64,000 nucleotides of DNA, taken from the NCBI GenBank assembly GCA_913031125.1, contig CAJWFK010000009.1:20779-84778 (forward strand). The letters run 5' to 3'. Positions 27,850 through 36,278 of the stretch are shown piece by piece. How positions within the stretch are numbered: position 1 is the first letter of the stretch; each line of letters begins with the position of its first letter. Both the position numbers and the translations under genes were made by a program. The DNA comes from an uncultured Woeseia sp. Lineage in GTDB: Bacteria; Pseudomonadota; Gammaproteobacteria; Steroidobacterales; Woeseiaceae. Under the pieces are notes generated by a model. The model was not told the origin of the DNA. It was given only the letters and a program-made list of their open reading frames with translations, and did not search any database.

Positions 27850-30272
27850 TAGTAGAGGTTCTTATCGTTCGCAATAGCGGAAAAGAGCAGAGATTTGAGG
27901 CACCCACATTGCCTATTCGTCTCGGCACGGACACTGCTTCCGAAATTCGTCTCCCCGGCCCCGGAAGCAAAGCAGTTGCACTCGTGGATTTTCTGGATGG
28001 CGAACCTTTTATACAACCGATGGGTGTTTCTGACGGGACTTTGAAAGTAAACGGAGATTCCGTAAAAACGTCGCGAAGACTTTCCGCTGGAGATGAGCTT
28101 GAATTCTATGGAACCCGCGTATTAATTGAGGTTGCTGGACGGAACTTGATACTGGAATTGCAATTCGAGGGTAGTGCCTATATTACCAAACCACCTGACT
28201 TGGGGAGTGATGTATCTGCCAACGAACCGATTATGGCAACTACTTTCGAAAGGAGTTCTGAGAGTGCGCAGGAGGTAGTTGAATCATCAGGACTTTCCTG
28301 GCAGGCAATTGTCGGTGGTGTGATAACAGTATTGATTGCGGCCTCGGCATTGCTATTTACATCAAAGTCAATCCAGATTGATGTGCAGCCAGCGGGTGCT
28401 GACGAAGTCTCGATTACCGGTGGATGGTTCAGGTTACCGTTGGGTGACCGAATCTTATTGCGCGAAGGATCCTATAACGTAAATGTTAGGAAAGCTGGCT
28501 ATTATGAGGCCGTGAATGTCATTGAGGTTGATGAAACTCCGAGTCAGAGTTTTGTCATCCAAATGCGTAAGTTACCTGGCAGACTTTTTGTTAGTACTAC
28601 TCCCCCTGTTGAAGCGATTGCGATGATTGATGATATCCATATGGGAACTGTGCCATATGGGCCACTTGAACTCGAGCCAGGAACACACTCAGTCAACATT
28701 GAGGCTAAAAGATTCCTTCCCTATTCACAGAGGCTTAAAGTACCGGGCCTTGGTTTAGTTCAGTATTTGGAGGTTCAACTTGTACCACAATGGGCAAATA
28801 TAGAAATCTCTTCAGTTCCGAGTGGCGCTGGTATTTACCGTGACATGGAGAAGGTTGGGGAAACGCCGATCAGGCTGGAGTTGCTTGAAGGGTCGCATCA
28901 ACTTAGCTTAATTAAGGATGGATTCAAGGCTTGGGATTTCTCCGTGACTGCGGAGGCAAATATTGACCAAGTGCACCCCACAGTGCTTCTTGAACCGGCA
29001 AATGCAAAATTGCGGGTACTTACGATTCCTAAAGGCGCTAATGTAATGGTAAATGGCCGTTACCGGGGCCAGTCACCTGCGACGGTCTCTTTGTCACCCG
29101 ACATTGATTATGTCATTGGGTTGTCAAAAGCCGGTTATGGATCGACTACGCGACAGATTCGGCTTGAAGCTGCGGCATCCCAAGAAATTTCTGTTGATCT
29201 CACTGCACGAACAGGTGAAATTATTGTAAAGGCCTTGCCGGGTGATGCGACAATTTATGTTGATGGGCGAGCCCGTGGGATTGGTGCTGTCACTATGCAA
29301 CTTTCTTCGGCACCACACCGCATAGAAATAAAACGGGATGGCTATGTAACACAAACAAGAGAAGTGGTGCCACGACCCGGATATCCACAAACGATTAGTT
29401 TGCGCCTTCTGTCAGAGGCTGAACTCGCTGAGCAGAGCATAGCGAGATTAATTACTAATTCGCAGGGCCAAGCTCTTAGGCGAATTGAGGCTGGAACTTT
29501 CACGATGGGTACATCAAGAAGTGAACGAGGACGTCAGGCTAATGAAGTACTTGTCCCGGTTACGATCACCATGCCTTATTTTATTGGGGTGAAAGAAATT
29601 ACAAACCGTGAATTCAGGCGCTTCCGCCCAAATCATGATTCTGGTGGATCAGTGCATATTTCATTGGTAGGGGATCATAATCCTGTGGCTAATGTAACTT
29701 GGGATAATGCTATAGAATATTTAAACTGGCTTAGTGCACAAGAAGGTCTTGTACCCGCTTATGAAAAAGTATTTGAGCGTTGGCAGCCAGTGCTACCCAC
29801 TCCGAACGGTTACCGTCTCCCCACAGAAGCTGAGTGGGTCTGGGCAATTCGCTATCAGGGCAAACCAAGGTCCTACATTTATACTTGGGGAAATAACCGG
29901 TTGCCACCGCCCACAGATAGTGGAAATTGGGCTGGACGGTCTGCGAATGCTCTAGTCAACACAATAATTCCAGGCTGGGATGATGGCTATGCATCAACGG
30001 CTCCGGTGGGCACTTTTAAACCAAATTCACTCGGTATCTTTGATGGCGGTGGTAACGTAGCTGAATGGGTGCAAGATTATTATCAAGTGCCAACGCCGGG
30101 GCAGACTGAACCTATTAAGGATCCAACTGGACCGATACGTGGCTCGAACCGGGTGATCAGGGGTTCAAGTTGGGGGCATGCCGGTATACGCGAGTTGCGG
30201 TCAGGTTACCGGGCATTCGGCAGTAGTTCTTATTGGGATGTTGGCTTCCGTATAGCAAGGAATGTAGAGTGA
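27846..30272 (+). CDS. FHA-like / membrane helix / PEGA repeats / SUMF1-fold protein
   Basis: This 808-residue protein has an N-terminal FHA-like beta domain (about 17-105; it lacks the usual Ser/His pair), one membrane helix at about 152-173, five PEGA-type repeats at about 178-530 (for example GRLFVSTTPP, ANIEISSVPSG, AKLRVLTIPKG, GEIIVKALPGD), and a C-terminal SUMF1/FGE-sulfatase domain from about 545 (EAGTFTMGTSRSERG, GYRLPTEAEWVWA, GGGNVAEWVQDYY, RVIRGSSW, GFRIARN). I see no cysteine in the whole protein, so formylglycine-generating catalysis by the known copper-cysteine mechanism is excluded and a binding role is likely. The TTG start overlaps the kinase stop by 4 bases. Confidence 0.87.
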   Translation: MIVEVLIVRNSGKEQRFEAPTLPIRLGTDTASEIRLPGPGSKAVALVDFLDGEPFIQPMGVSDGTLKVNGDSVKTSRRLSAGDELEFYGTRVLIEVAGRNLILELQFEGSAYITKPPDLGSDVSANEPIMATTFERSSESAQEVVESSGLSWQAIVGGVITVLIAASALLFTSKSIQIDVQPAGADEVSITGGWFRLPLGDRILLREGSYNVNVRKAGYYEAVNVIEVDETPSQSFVIQMRKLPGRLFVSTTPPVEAIAMIDDIHMGTVPYGPLELEPGTHSVNIEAKRFLPYSQRLKVPGLGLVQYLEVQLVPQWANIEISSVPSGAGIYRDMEKVGETPIRLELLEGSHQLSLIKDGFKAWDFSVTAEANIDQVHPTVLLEPANAKLRVLTIPKGANVMVNGRYRGQSPATVSLSPDIDYVIGLSKAGYGSTTRQIRLEAAASQEISVDLTARTGEIIVKALPGDATIYVDGRARGIGAVTMQLSSAPHRIEIKRDGYVTQTREVVPRPGYPQTISLRLLSEAELAEQSIARLITNSQGQALRRIEAGTFTMGTSRSERGRQANEVLVPVTITMPYFIGVKEITNREFRRFRPNHDSGGSVHISLVGDHNPVANVTWDNAIEYLNWLSAQEGLVPAYEKVFERWQPVLPTPNGYRLPTEAEWVWAIRYQGKPRSYIYTWGNNRLPPPTDSGNWAGRSANALVNTIIPGWDDGYASTAPVGTFKPNSLGIFDGGGNVAEWVQDYYQVPTPGQTEPIKDPTGPIRGSNRVIRGSSWGHAGIRELRSGYRAFGSSSYWDVGFRIARNVE

Positions 30273-30339
30273 AAATAGCAAAACTGTAAATGTAGAAAAT
30301 TGCGGGAGTAAATAGCAGCGCTGGTAAAGTGAGATAAAT

Positions 30340-30603
30340 ATGTGGAATATTCTGATTATGCTATTTGCAGCCGGCATAGCTATGCCAGCGCTGGCACAAG
30401 AGCAAAGTGCTTCTGATGTGCTACCGGTGGATGTTGATGCTGCAAATGAGATACAAACGACAGATGGCGTTGCTGGTTCTGATGCTAGCGGGGACGAGGA
30501 TGCCGATCTCGATGAACAGACTTATCAGGCGGACGAAGATGATTTTGTGCCGACTGAAGAAATTCCAGCTGATGAGCCTATACCATTTCCATCGAATATC
30601 TGA
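30340..30603 (+). CDS. Small acidic exported protein
   Basis: The 87-residue protein has a clear signal peptide (WNILIMLFAAGIAMPALA, cleavage after ALA at about residue 19). The mature part is very acidic and low in complexity (GSDASGDEDADLDEQ, then DDFVPTEEIPADEPIPFPS). It has no cysteine and no recognised domain. It lies 67 bases after the PEGA gene and 40 bases before the channel gene on the same strand. It may be a periplasmic accessory peptide or calcium binder; its function is unknown. Confidence 0.65.
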   Translation: MWNILIMLFAAGIAMPALAQEQSASDVLPVDVDAANEIQTTDGVAGSDASGDEDADLDEQTYQADEDDFVPTEEIPADEPIPFPSNI

Positions 30604-30643
30604 ATTAAGGTAAATCAAGGATGATGTAGCCGGAGAGTAGCCT

Positions 30644-31444
30644 ATGAAAAAACAAAATATTCCAGTCGAATTTGTCTACCAGCTCTTCGTACTGATTATC
30701 GCAATCATAGTAGTACATGGATTTTATGTATCGATTGTACGGCCAAACGCGACCGAGGTGCTGGCACAACAGGCCATCGAAGCTGAAAGTAATCCAGATT
30801 ACGTTCGCGAGCGATCCACCTGGGTTCTCATTAAGGATCTGGAGCAGGAGTCCTGTTTTATATTGATGTTCTGGGCACTGGCAATAATGGGCTATAAAGC
30901 TCGCGAAACAATACGTGAACGTGCTTTGCTGGATGCGGACTTGGTATCCATTAGTGAAGGGATGCGAATTCTTCCGGAAGATACGCGCGAATTTTCGCGC
31001 CAAGTGCAAGCCTTGCCGGAAGACCACCAACGTATGCTCTTACCAAGAGCATTGCTGAATGCTCTTCGGCGTTTTAATTCGACCCGCAATATTCAGGATG
31101 TATCCAGTAGCACTAACACAGTGTTTGAATCTGAAGCAGATAGGCTTGAGTCTGAGTTATCAATGATCCGGTATATCTCGTGGGCGATTCCATCGATTGG
31201 ATTCATCGGCACGGTCAGGGGTATTGGTGAAGCACTGGCGCAGGCTGACAAAGCAGTGCAGGGCGACATCGCCGGTGTTACGCAGAGCCTTGGCGTTGCA
31301 TTTAATTCTACATTCATCGCCTTGCTAATAAGTATTTTTCTGATGTTTCTGGTCTATCAATTGCAGTTATTGCAGGAACGCCTGGTCTTCGACAGCCAGA
31401 AGTACCTGGACGACAAACTTATTCGCCATATGAAAGGAGATTGA
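30644..31444 (+). CDS. MotA/TolQ/ExbB-family proton channel protein
   Basis: This 266-residue inner-membrane protein has hydrophobic segments at about 10-33, 71-88, 174-195 and 216-243. The last two carry the MotA_ExbB signature: ISWAIPSIGFIGTVRGIGEAL and GVAFNSTFIALLISIFLMF. The Gly/Pro-rich first and Ser/Thr-containing second of these helices line the ion path in known homologues. The region at about 89-170 is cytoplasmic. This family forms pentamers round a dimer of a single-helix partner (MotB, TolR or ExbD). No such classical partner is adjacent, but the two VWA proteins downstream have the required type of helix. It overlaps the next gene by 4 bases. Confidence 0.9.
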   Translation: MKKQNIPVEFVYQLFVLIIAIIVVHGFYVSIVRPNATEVLAQQAIEAESNPDYVRERSTWVLIKDLEQESCFILMFWALAIMGYKARETIRERALLDADLVSISEGMRILPEDTREFSRQVQALPEDHQRMLLPRALLNALRRFNSTRNIQDVSSSTNTVFESEADRLESELSMIRYISWAIPSIGFIGTVRGIGEALAQADKAVQGDIAGVTQSLGVAFNSTFIALLISIFLMFLVYQLQLLQERLVFDSQKYLDDKLIRHMKGD

Positions 31445-32817
31445 CGGAAACTGACTCTGTGACTCGTCTTGCTATACATCTGAACGACGCCGATATTACC
31501 CTCTCTGATGGTGAACGGATCATTTATCGTGAGCCAGGCTTTGCGTGGCTTGATGATACCGGGGTTACGTGCGGGAGAGAGGCTTTTCTGCATTCCCGAA
31601 TCGATCCGCGGCGTGTTCATCATAAATTCTGGTCTGATCTAACAACTTCACCGATTGAAGAGAAGCGCTTTAGTCATCTTAGTGCTGCCGATTTGGTAAG
31701 TATTCAGCTGGAAAAAATGTGGATGAATCATGGAGACGGTGTGACTGAATTGGTTGTAGTGGTGCCACCATACATGGCAACCGAGAATCTTAGCCTGTTT
31801 CTTGGAATAGCCCATGAACTGAATCTACCCGTCATCGCTATGGTGGATTCTGCAGTAGCTGCTGCGAGGCGACATTATAAAGGTGCAATTCCAATACACA
31901 TCGACTTGTCTCTTCATAATATAACGGTCACCAGGTTGGTGCAGCCTGAAATGGCTCAAATTGATCGCTTAGATATTGTTAGCCATGCCGGATTGATTCC
32001 TCTGTATGAACTATGGATTAAGACTGTTGCGGATGCATTCGTACTTCAGTCACGTTTTGATCCTTTGCATACGGCGGCATTAGAACAACTTTTGCTTAAT
32101 CACCTCGAGCGTTGGCTACTAGAAGCGTCCGTGCACGGTAAAGTCCTTACGGAGATCGAGTACGGTGGAAACACTTATACAGCCTCAGTTGAGTTACTTG
32201 AGTTAATCAGTTCAGCCACACCTATCTACCAGAAAATCGCTAACACTCTCCGATCAATCTGTAGAGCTGAAGATTTGCCTGCAATTCAAGTTACTGAGCG
32301 TGTTGCAAGGATGCCTGGGTTGATCGATATATTGAAAGCTAAAGTGGGTGGCGAGATATTCGCATTAGAATCTGGTGCAACAGTTCGTGGCGCTTTTGCT
32401 CGCTGCGGGCCTGGTACGGATGGTATTAGTTTAATTAGGCAGCTTGTTTGGGACCAAACACCGATCGATATGGATGGGCAGGTCCTAGAAATGACGCAAT
32501 CTAGGGTGCCAACACATATGTTGTTCGATCATGAGGCACATAAAATAAATGATACTCCGCTGATTCTAGGATCACAGGAAACTGCAGGTGGGCGTTCACT
32601 TAGTTTAAAGTCGGATATGCCCGGTGTATCCAGAAAACATTGTGCGCTGGTTTTTAAGAAGGGCCAGTGCGTTATAGAAGACTATAGCCGTTATGGGACG
32701 TTTCTTAATGGGCATCGTGTTGATGGTTCTGCTTTGCTACAAGTTGGTGACTCGGTACGAATAGGGTCACCAGGATTTGAATTTCATTTAATTACGACGG
32801 ATATCGATGATGGCTAG
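31441..32817 (+). CDS. Actin/Hsp70-like ATPase-fold protein with C-terminal FHA domain
   Basis: Residues 1 to about 340 of this 458-residue protein resemble the Hsp70/actin ATPase fold: VTELVVVVPPYMATENLSLF, VIAMVDSAVAAARRHYKG, and IPIHIDLSLHNITVTRL where phosphate loop 2 should be. The loops are degenerate (no clear DxG start, no GGxxFD), so ATPase activity is doubtful. Residues of about 375-455 form an FHA domain with SRKHCALVF, YSRYGTFLNGHRV and GDSVRIGS, the phosphothreonine-reading residues being intact. It therefore probably reads the phosphorylated state set by the kinase at 25513. The TTG start at 31441 overlaps the channel stop; AAGGAG lies only 1-2 bases upstream, so GTG 31459 is an alternative start. 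Confidence 0.82.
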   Translation: MTETDSVTRLAIHLNDADITLSDGERIIYREPGFAWLDDTGVTCGREAFLHSRIDPRRVHHKFWSDLTTSPIEEKRFSHLSAADLVSIQLEKMWMNHGDGVTELVVVVPPYMATENLSLFLGIAHELNLPVIAMVDSAVAAARRHYKGAIPIHIDLSLHNITVTRLVQPEMAQIDRLDIVSHAGLIPLYELWIKTVADAFVLQSRFDPLHTAALEQLLLNHLERWLLEASVHGKVLTEIEYGGNTYTASVELLELISSATPIYQKIANTLRSICRAEDLPAIQVTERVARMPGLIDILKAKVGGEIFALESGATVRGAFARCGPGTDGISLIRQLVWDQTPIDMDGQVLEMTQSRVPTHMLFDHEAHKINDTPLILGSQETAGGRSLSLKSDMPGVSRKHCALVFKKGQCVIEDYSRYGTFLNGHRVDGSALLQVGDSVRIGSPGFEFHLITTDIDDG

Positions 32818-33907
32818 ACGTCGTCGTCCAATGGATGTATTCAGCCTGTCGTTTCTTGATTGTATGAGTTGCGGTTTCGGCGCTGTGATTCTTTTCTTTA
32901 TGATTATTAATTCACAGGTAGTCCATGAATCAGAAAATCCTCCAGAAAGGGCCAGAGCTGAGACAGTAAGGCTTGAGTTTGAAATTTTGGAAGAGCGCAA
33001 GAACCTCGTTATGGCTCGGAATACGATGGAAGAGTTGCAAGACGAAGAGAGTCGGGCAAAGGACCAAATTGCACAAATCATAGCTTTAATTGAAAAGTTA
33101 AAAAAAGAGTTAGAGGAATACGATTTGGTAACGCTTGCAAAAATTGAGCGTATTGAAAAATTACAAGCAGATATCAAGAGACTTGAGGATGAAAAGAATC
33201 GGTTAATCGCGCAGCAACGGGAGAATGAAGGGGAAGGTACACGTGTAAGGTCTTTTATTGGTGATGGTGATCGGCAGTATCTAACAGGTCTCCGAGTCGG
33301 CGGTGACCATATTTTGGTTCTCGTGGATGCATCGGCTAGCATGCTGGATCGAAAAATTGTAAACGTCATTCGCCGCCGTAATATGGATGATACGGCTAAG
33401 CTAAGGTCGTTAAAATGGAGGCAAGCAGTTGCTAGCGTTGACTGGCTATCGGCACAATTTTCACCGGATAGTAAGTTTCAGATCTATACTTTTAATACTG
33501 AGGCTAAACCGGTTTTAGAGGGCAGCGAAAACGTTTGGCTGGAAGTAGGTGATGGTACACAGCTAAATGAAGCTATCCGTAAACTTAGACGTACGGTCCC
33601 GCAAGACGGTACAAATATGAAAGCGGCCTACGAGGTTATTAATAGACTCAACCCCGCGCCTGATAACGTATTACTATTGGTTGACGGTCTCCCAACTACT
33701 GATCAAATGAAACCAGCTCGCGGTATGGTTACTGGTGCTGAGAGATTGAGGTTTCACTATAACGCTATTGATGTCATCCCATCTGGGGTGCCGGTCAACA
33801 TATTGCTTTATCCTATGGAAGGTGATTATCAAGCATCGATTGCGTACTGGCTGTTGGCTTATGGGACTGGCGGAGCCTATATGAGTATTAGCAAGGATTG
33901 GCCTTGA
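32807..33907 (+). CDS. Membrane-anchored VWA protein with coiled coil (first of pair)
   Basis: The 366-residue protein starts with basic residues (ARRRRP), then one membrane helix at about 9-31 that includes FSLSFLDCMSCGFGAVILFF, with Asp near its start. A coiled coil follows at about 48-145 (heptad-like LEKLKKELEEYDLVTL and similar stretches), then a von Willebrand A domain from about 168, with the MIDAS motif VDASASM (DxSxS) and DGTNMKAAYE. An N-in topology would put the VWA domain in the periplasm. The helix with buried Asp is like ExbD, TolR and MotB, so it may be the moving partner of the channel protein at 30644. The start overlaps the FHA gene by 11 bases. Confidence 0.85.
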   Translation: MMARRRRPMDVFSLSFLDCMSCGFGAVILFFMIINSQVVHESENPPERARAETVRLEFEILEERKNLVMARNTMEELQDEESRAKDQIAQIIALIEKLKKELEEYDLVTLAKIERIEKLQADIKRLEDEKNRLIAQQRENEGEGTRVRSFIGDGDRQYLTGLRVGGDHILVLVDASASMLDRKIVNVIRRRNMDDTAKLRSLKWRQAVASVDWLSAQFSPDSKFQIYTFNTEAKPVLEGSENVWLEVGDGTQLNEAIRKLRRTVPQDGTNMKAAYEVINRLNPAPDNVLLLVDGLPTTDQMKPARGMVTGAERLRFHYNAIDVIPSGVPVNILLYPMEGDYQASIAYWLLAYGTGGAYMSISKDWP

Positions 33908-33908
33908 A

Positions 33909-34898
33909 ATGGCAAGAAAAAAGCGTGAAATAGAAGCTTTTAGTCTCTCGTTCCTTGACTGTATTTGTTGTGGATTTGGAGCCATAGTGCTGTTACTTGT
34001 GCTCAGCAAGATCTATGAGCCGATGATTCTGGAGAAAACAAACGAAGATTTGCAGCAACTCATAGCAAAATTACAGGAAGAGCTCTTTCAGATTCGTGGT
34101 GAGACGGACATCATAAATCAGCAGGTTGGACGAGTTCAGTTCGAAACTTCTGAGACGAAAATGCACCTTCGTACCGTGCAGGAAGAATTATCAACGATTC
34201 AAGGACAATATCAGCTGATTAACACGGAAGATCCATTACTTAATCTCGATGAAGGTGACTTGCGTGCCGCACGACAAAGCCTGACTGAAGAAATGATGAA
34301 TCTGCGGCCGTTTAGAAGAACTCCAGACGATGCAATTGGAGGCATACCTGTAGATAGCGAATACATTATCTTTGTAATCGACACGTCGGGGAGCATGCAG
34401 GCAAAGTGGGGTTGGGCAGAACAAAAGCTTGCACAGGTTCTGAATGTGTATCCTCGGGTAAAGGGGCTACAGATTATGAATGATAATGGACGTTATATGT
34501 TTCAGCAGTATGGTGGCACTTGGATCGAGGACAGCCCACAGGTGAGGCAGGCTATAAAACAGCAGATGCGGCAATGGGCCCCATTTAGCGATTCGGATCC
34601 GTCAGATGGAATTCAGTATGCGATTGAGACATTCTGGTCACCGGACAAAAAAATCAGTATCTATGTTCTTGGAGATGAATTCCAAGGTGGATCTATGGAA
34701 TCTGTACTTCGTCAAATTGATAAAGTAAACATCGAAGATGAAAATGGCGACAGGCGCGTGCGCATCCATGCGATTGGCTTCCCATACAATTTTACCGGCA
34801 CGCCGCCGACCAGTTCCCAACGTTTTGCTGGGTTAATGCGTGTATTAACAGAAAGAAATGGAGGTACTTTTGTAGCATTGACCGAAGCTAGTCGCTGA
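33909..34898 (+). CDS. Membrane-anchored VWA protein with coiled coil (second of pair)
   Basis: The 329-residue paralogue starts 1 base after the first VWA gene stops. It has a basic start (ARKKREIEA), a membrane helix at about 9-30 containing FSLSFLDCICCGFGAIVLLL, nearly identical in its core to the first protein, then a coiled coil at about 35-115 and a VWA domain from about 150 with MIDAS IDTSGSM. It ends in a segment predicted to close the domain (VRIHAIGFPYNFTG, RNGGTFVALTE). The two may form a heterodimer, as the paired single-helix subunits of ion-driven motors do. It is the last gene of the cluster; a 160-base gap follows. Confidence 0.85.
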   Translation: MARKKREIEAFSLSFLDCICCGFGAIVLLLVLSKIYEPMILEKTNEDLQQLIAKLQEELFQIRGETDIINQQVGRVQFETSETKMHLRTVQEELSTIQGQYQLINTEDPLLNLDEGDLRAARQSLTEEMMNLRPFRRTPDDAIGGIPVDSEYIIFVIDTSGSMQAKWGWAEQKLAQVLNVYPRVKGLQIMNDNGRYMFQQYGGTWIEDSPQVRQAIKQQMRQWAPFSDSDPSDGIQYAIETFWSPDKKISIYVLGDEFQGGSMESVLRQIDKVNIEDENGDRRVRIHAIGFPYNFTGTPPTSSQRFAGLMRVLTERNGGTFVALTEASR

Positions 34899-35058
34899 AA
34901 AGATATCCATATCCGCTTCCTTAAAATTGATCTTGCCATTATTCAGCATAATTGATCGGCAGGCTGACATATTTTTGTCCACAATAAATCTTGTTTTCCT
35001 TATTTAATCCACTCTGAGCCAGACCTTTGCGGGTCATTATTACTCGGAGGAATAAAAA

Positions 35059-35793
35059 ATGATGACGAAGTTTAGAAAAACCATTTTGTTTGGATTCTTT
35101 CTAGCGCTTGTTTCGGCGCCAGCCCTTGCTGATCAAGGGCCTTCAAAAGAAGAATCCATTGGCATAAGTATGGGTGCTGTGATTGGTGCTGCAGCTGGTG
35201 GTCCGGTAGGTGCGATTTTAGGGGCTGCTTTCGGTGCTAAATTTGGAGATGAGTTACATGAGCGTGATCTGCAAGTTCAATCACTAAACGTATCCTTGGT
35301 AAGCTCAAAAGAACGAATTGTGACATTGCAACGCAATATTGTCGCACTTAGAGATGATCTTGAATCGAAGGGCCGCGAGTTAAATGATCTCCAAGAATTG
35401 GCACGTCCTGAGCTTCTGGCGCTTCTGGAGGCCGGTATAGAGATTGATCTTCTTTTTCGCACTGACGAGGATGTGTTATCGGATCCGACTGGTAGCAGAC
35501 TGACTAAACTAGCCAATAGTTTGGTAAATAATCCAGATATTCAGATTCGTTTGGATGGTTATGCTGACGAACGTGGTGACGCTACCTATAACCAGGAATT
35601 ATCGATCCGCCGGGCGACACACGTTCGTGATGAATTAGTACTGGCTGGTGTTCCCTCTGCTCGGATCCATGTTAATGGCCATGGTGAATCCCCGGCAACT
35701 CAACCTACTGCCGATAGTTATGCTCTTGAGCGCCGAGTAAGTATGACCCTATATGTCAATATTTTGCCATCGTTTGCCGCTAATCCACGGTAA
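35059..35793 (+). CDS. OmpA-family protein with glycine-zipper segment
   Basis: The 244-residue protein has a signal peptide (TILFGFFLALVSAPALA), a glycine-zipper hydrophobic segment (GISMGAVIGAAAGGPVGAIL, about 36-55) that could insert in the outer membrane, a coiled-coil linker (about 75-115), and a C-terminal OmpA/Pal-type peptidoglycan-binding domain (IRLDGYADERGDATYNQELS, then ARIHVNGHGES). It has its own ribosome site (CGGAGG) and gap, and a strong terminator follows, so it may be transcribed alone. Its position directly after the VWA pair makes it a candidate cell-wall anchor for the complex, but it could be an unrelated envelope protein. Confidence 0.88.
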   Translation: MMTKFRKTILFGFFLALVSAPALADQGPSKEESIGISMGAVIGAAAGGPVGAILGAAFGAKFGDELHERDLQVQSLNVSLVSSKERIVTLQRNIVALRDDLESKGRELNDLQELARPELLALLEAGIEIDLLFRTDEDVLSDPTGSRLTKLANSLVNNPDIQIRLDGYADERGDATYNQELSIRRATHVRDELVLAGVPSARIHVNGHGESPATQPTADSYALERRVSMTLYVNILPSFAANPR

Positions 35794-35837
35794 ACGCTGC
35801 TAACGATCCCCGAGACTCAACTACGAGTCCCCGCTTG

Positions 35838-35876
35838 GCCGGCGCTTTGCTTTAATAGCTGCGCCGGCATTTTTTT
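35838..35876 (+). terminator. Rho-independent terminator after the OmpA-family gene
   Basis: GCCGGCGC (35838-35845) pairs perfectly with GCGCCGGC (35861-35868), giving an 8-bp G+C-rich stem with a 15-base loop, followed by A and seven T residues (35870-35876). It starts 44 bases after the OmpA stop and marks the end of the transcript from the cluster side. Confidence 0.9.
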
Positions 35877-35935
35877 GCTACCTACCCAAACTGTAACTAT
35901 AGTCCTGTACTTGTCCTTTAAGAAGTGAGTTGGTC

Positions 35936-36277
35936 ATGAGTAAATTGATTGATAGGGTATGTAAGCCGTGTGAAGGTGGCACAGAACCATTGGATGCTAG
36001 ATCTACTAACGAATTTCTAGGTGAACTCCATCACGACTGGAACCTTGTGAACGATGGACATGCGATTGAGCGTGACTTTGCGTTTAAGGCATTTGCCCTG
36101 ACGATTGCATTTGTCAATACGGTTGCCTTCGTTGCTACAAACGAAGGGCATCACCCTGAAGTGACTTTCAGCTATGGGTTTTGCCGGATCCGCTACTGGA
36201 CAACCGCTATTGATGGCCTATCAGAGAACGATTTTATTTGTGCAGCGAAAATTGATGCGTTTGCCGAGAGTATGTGA
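35936..36277 (+). CDS. phhB: Pterin-4a-carbinolamine dehydratase
   Basis: This is a small cytoplasmic enzyme of 113 residues. It dehydrates 4a-hydroxytetrahydropterin, regenerating the cofactor of phenylalanine hydroxylase. The family motif NEGHHPEVTFSYGFCRIRYW contains the active-site His pair, and the helix of about residues 45-60 precedes it as in known members. ATG 35936 is chosen over the in-frame TTG two codons earlier. No phhA is adjacent. Its stop is 1 base before the start of the threonine dehydratase gene. Confidence 0.9.
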   Translation: MSKLIDRVCKPCEGGTEPLDARSTNEFLGELHHDWNLVNDGHAIERDFAFKAFALTIAFVNTVAFVATNEGHHPEVTFSYGFCRIRYWTTAIDGLSENDFICAAKIDAFAESM

Positions 36278-36278
36278 G

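Noticed and set aside
27846..30272. Formylglycine-generating enzyme for the sulfatase at 14525
   Set aside because: The protein has no cysteine, which the known catalytic mechanism requires, and it lies 12 kb away in an unrelated cluster.
23250..34898. The cluster as a type VI secretion system or a Zorya defence system
   Set aside because: Kinase, FHA and OmpA parts recall T6SS control and the channel recalls ZorA, but no sheath, baseplate, Hcp/VgrG, helicase or nuclease gene is present.
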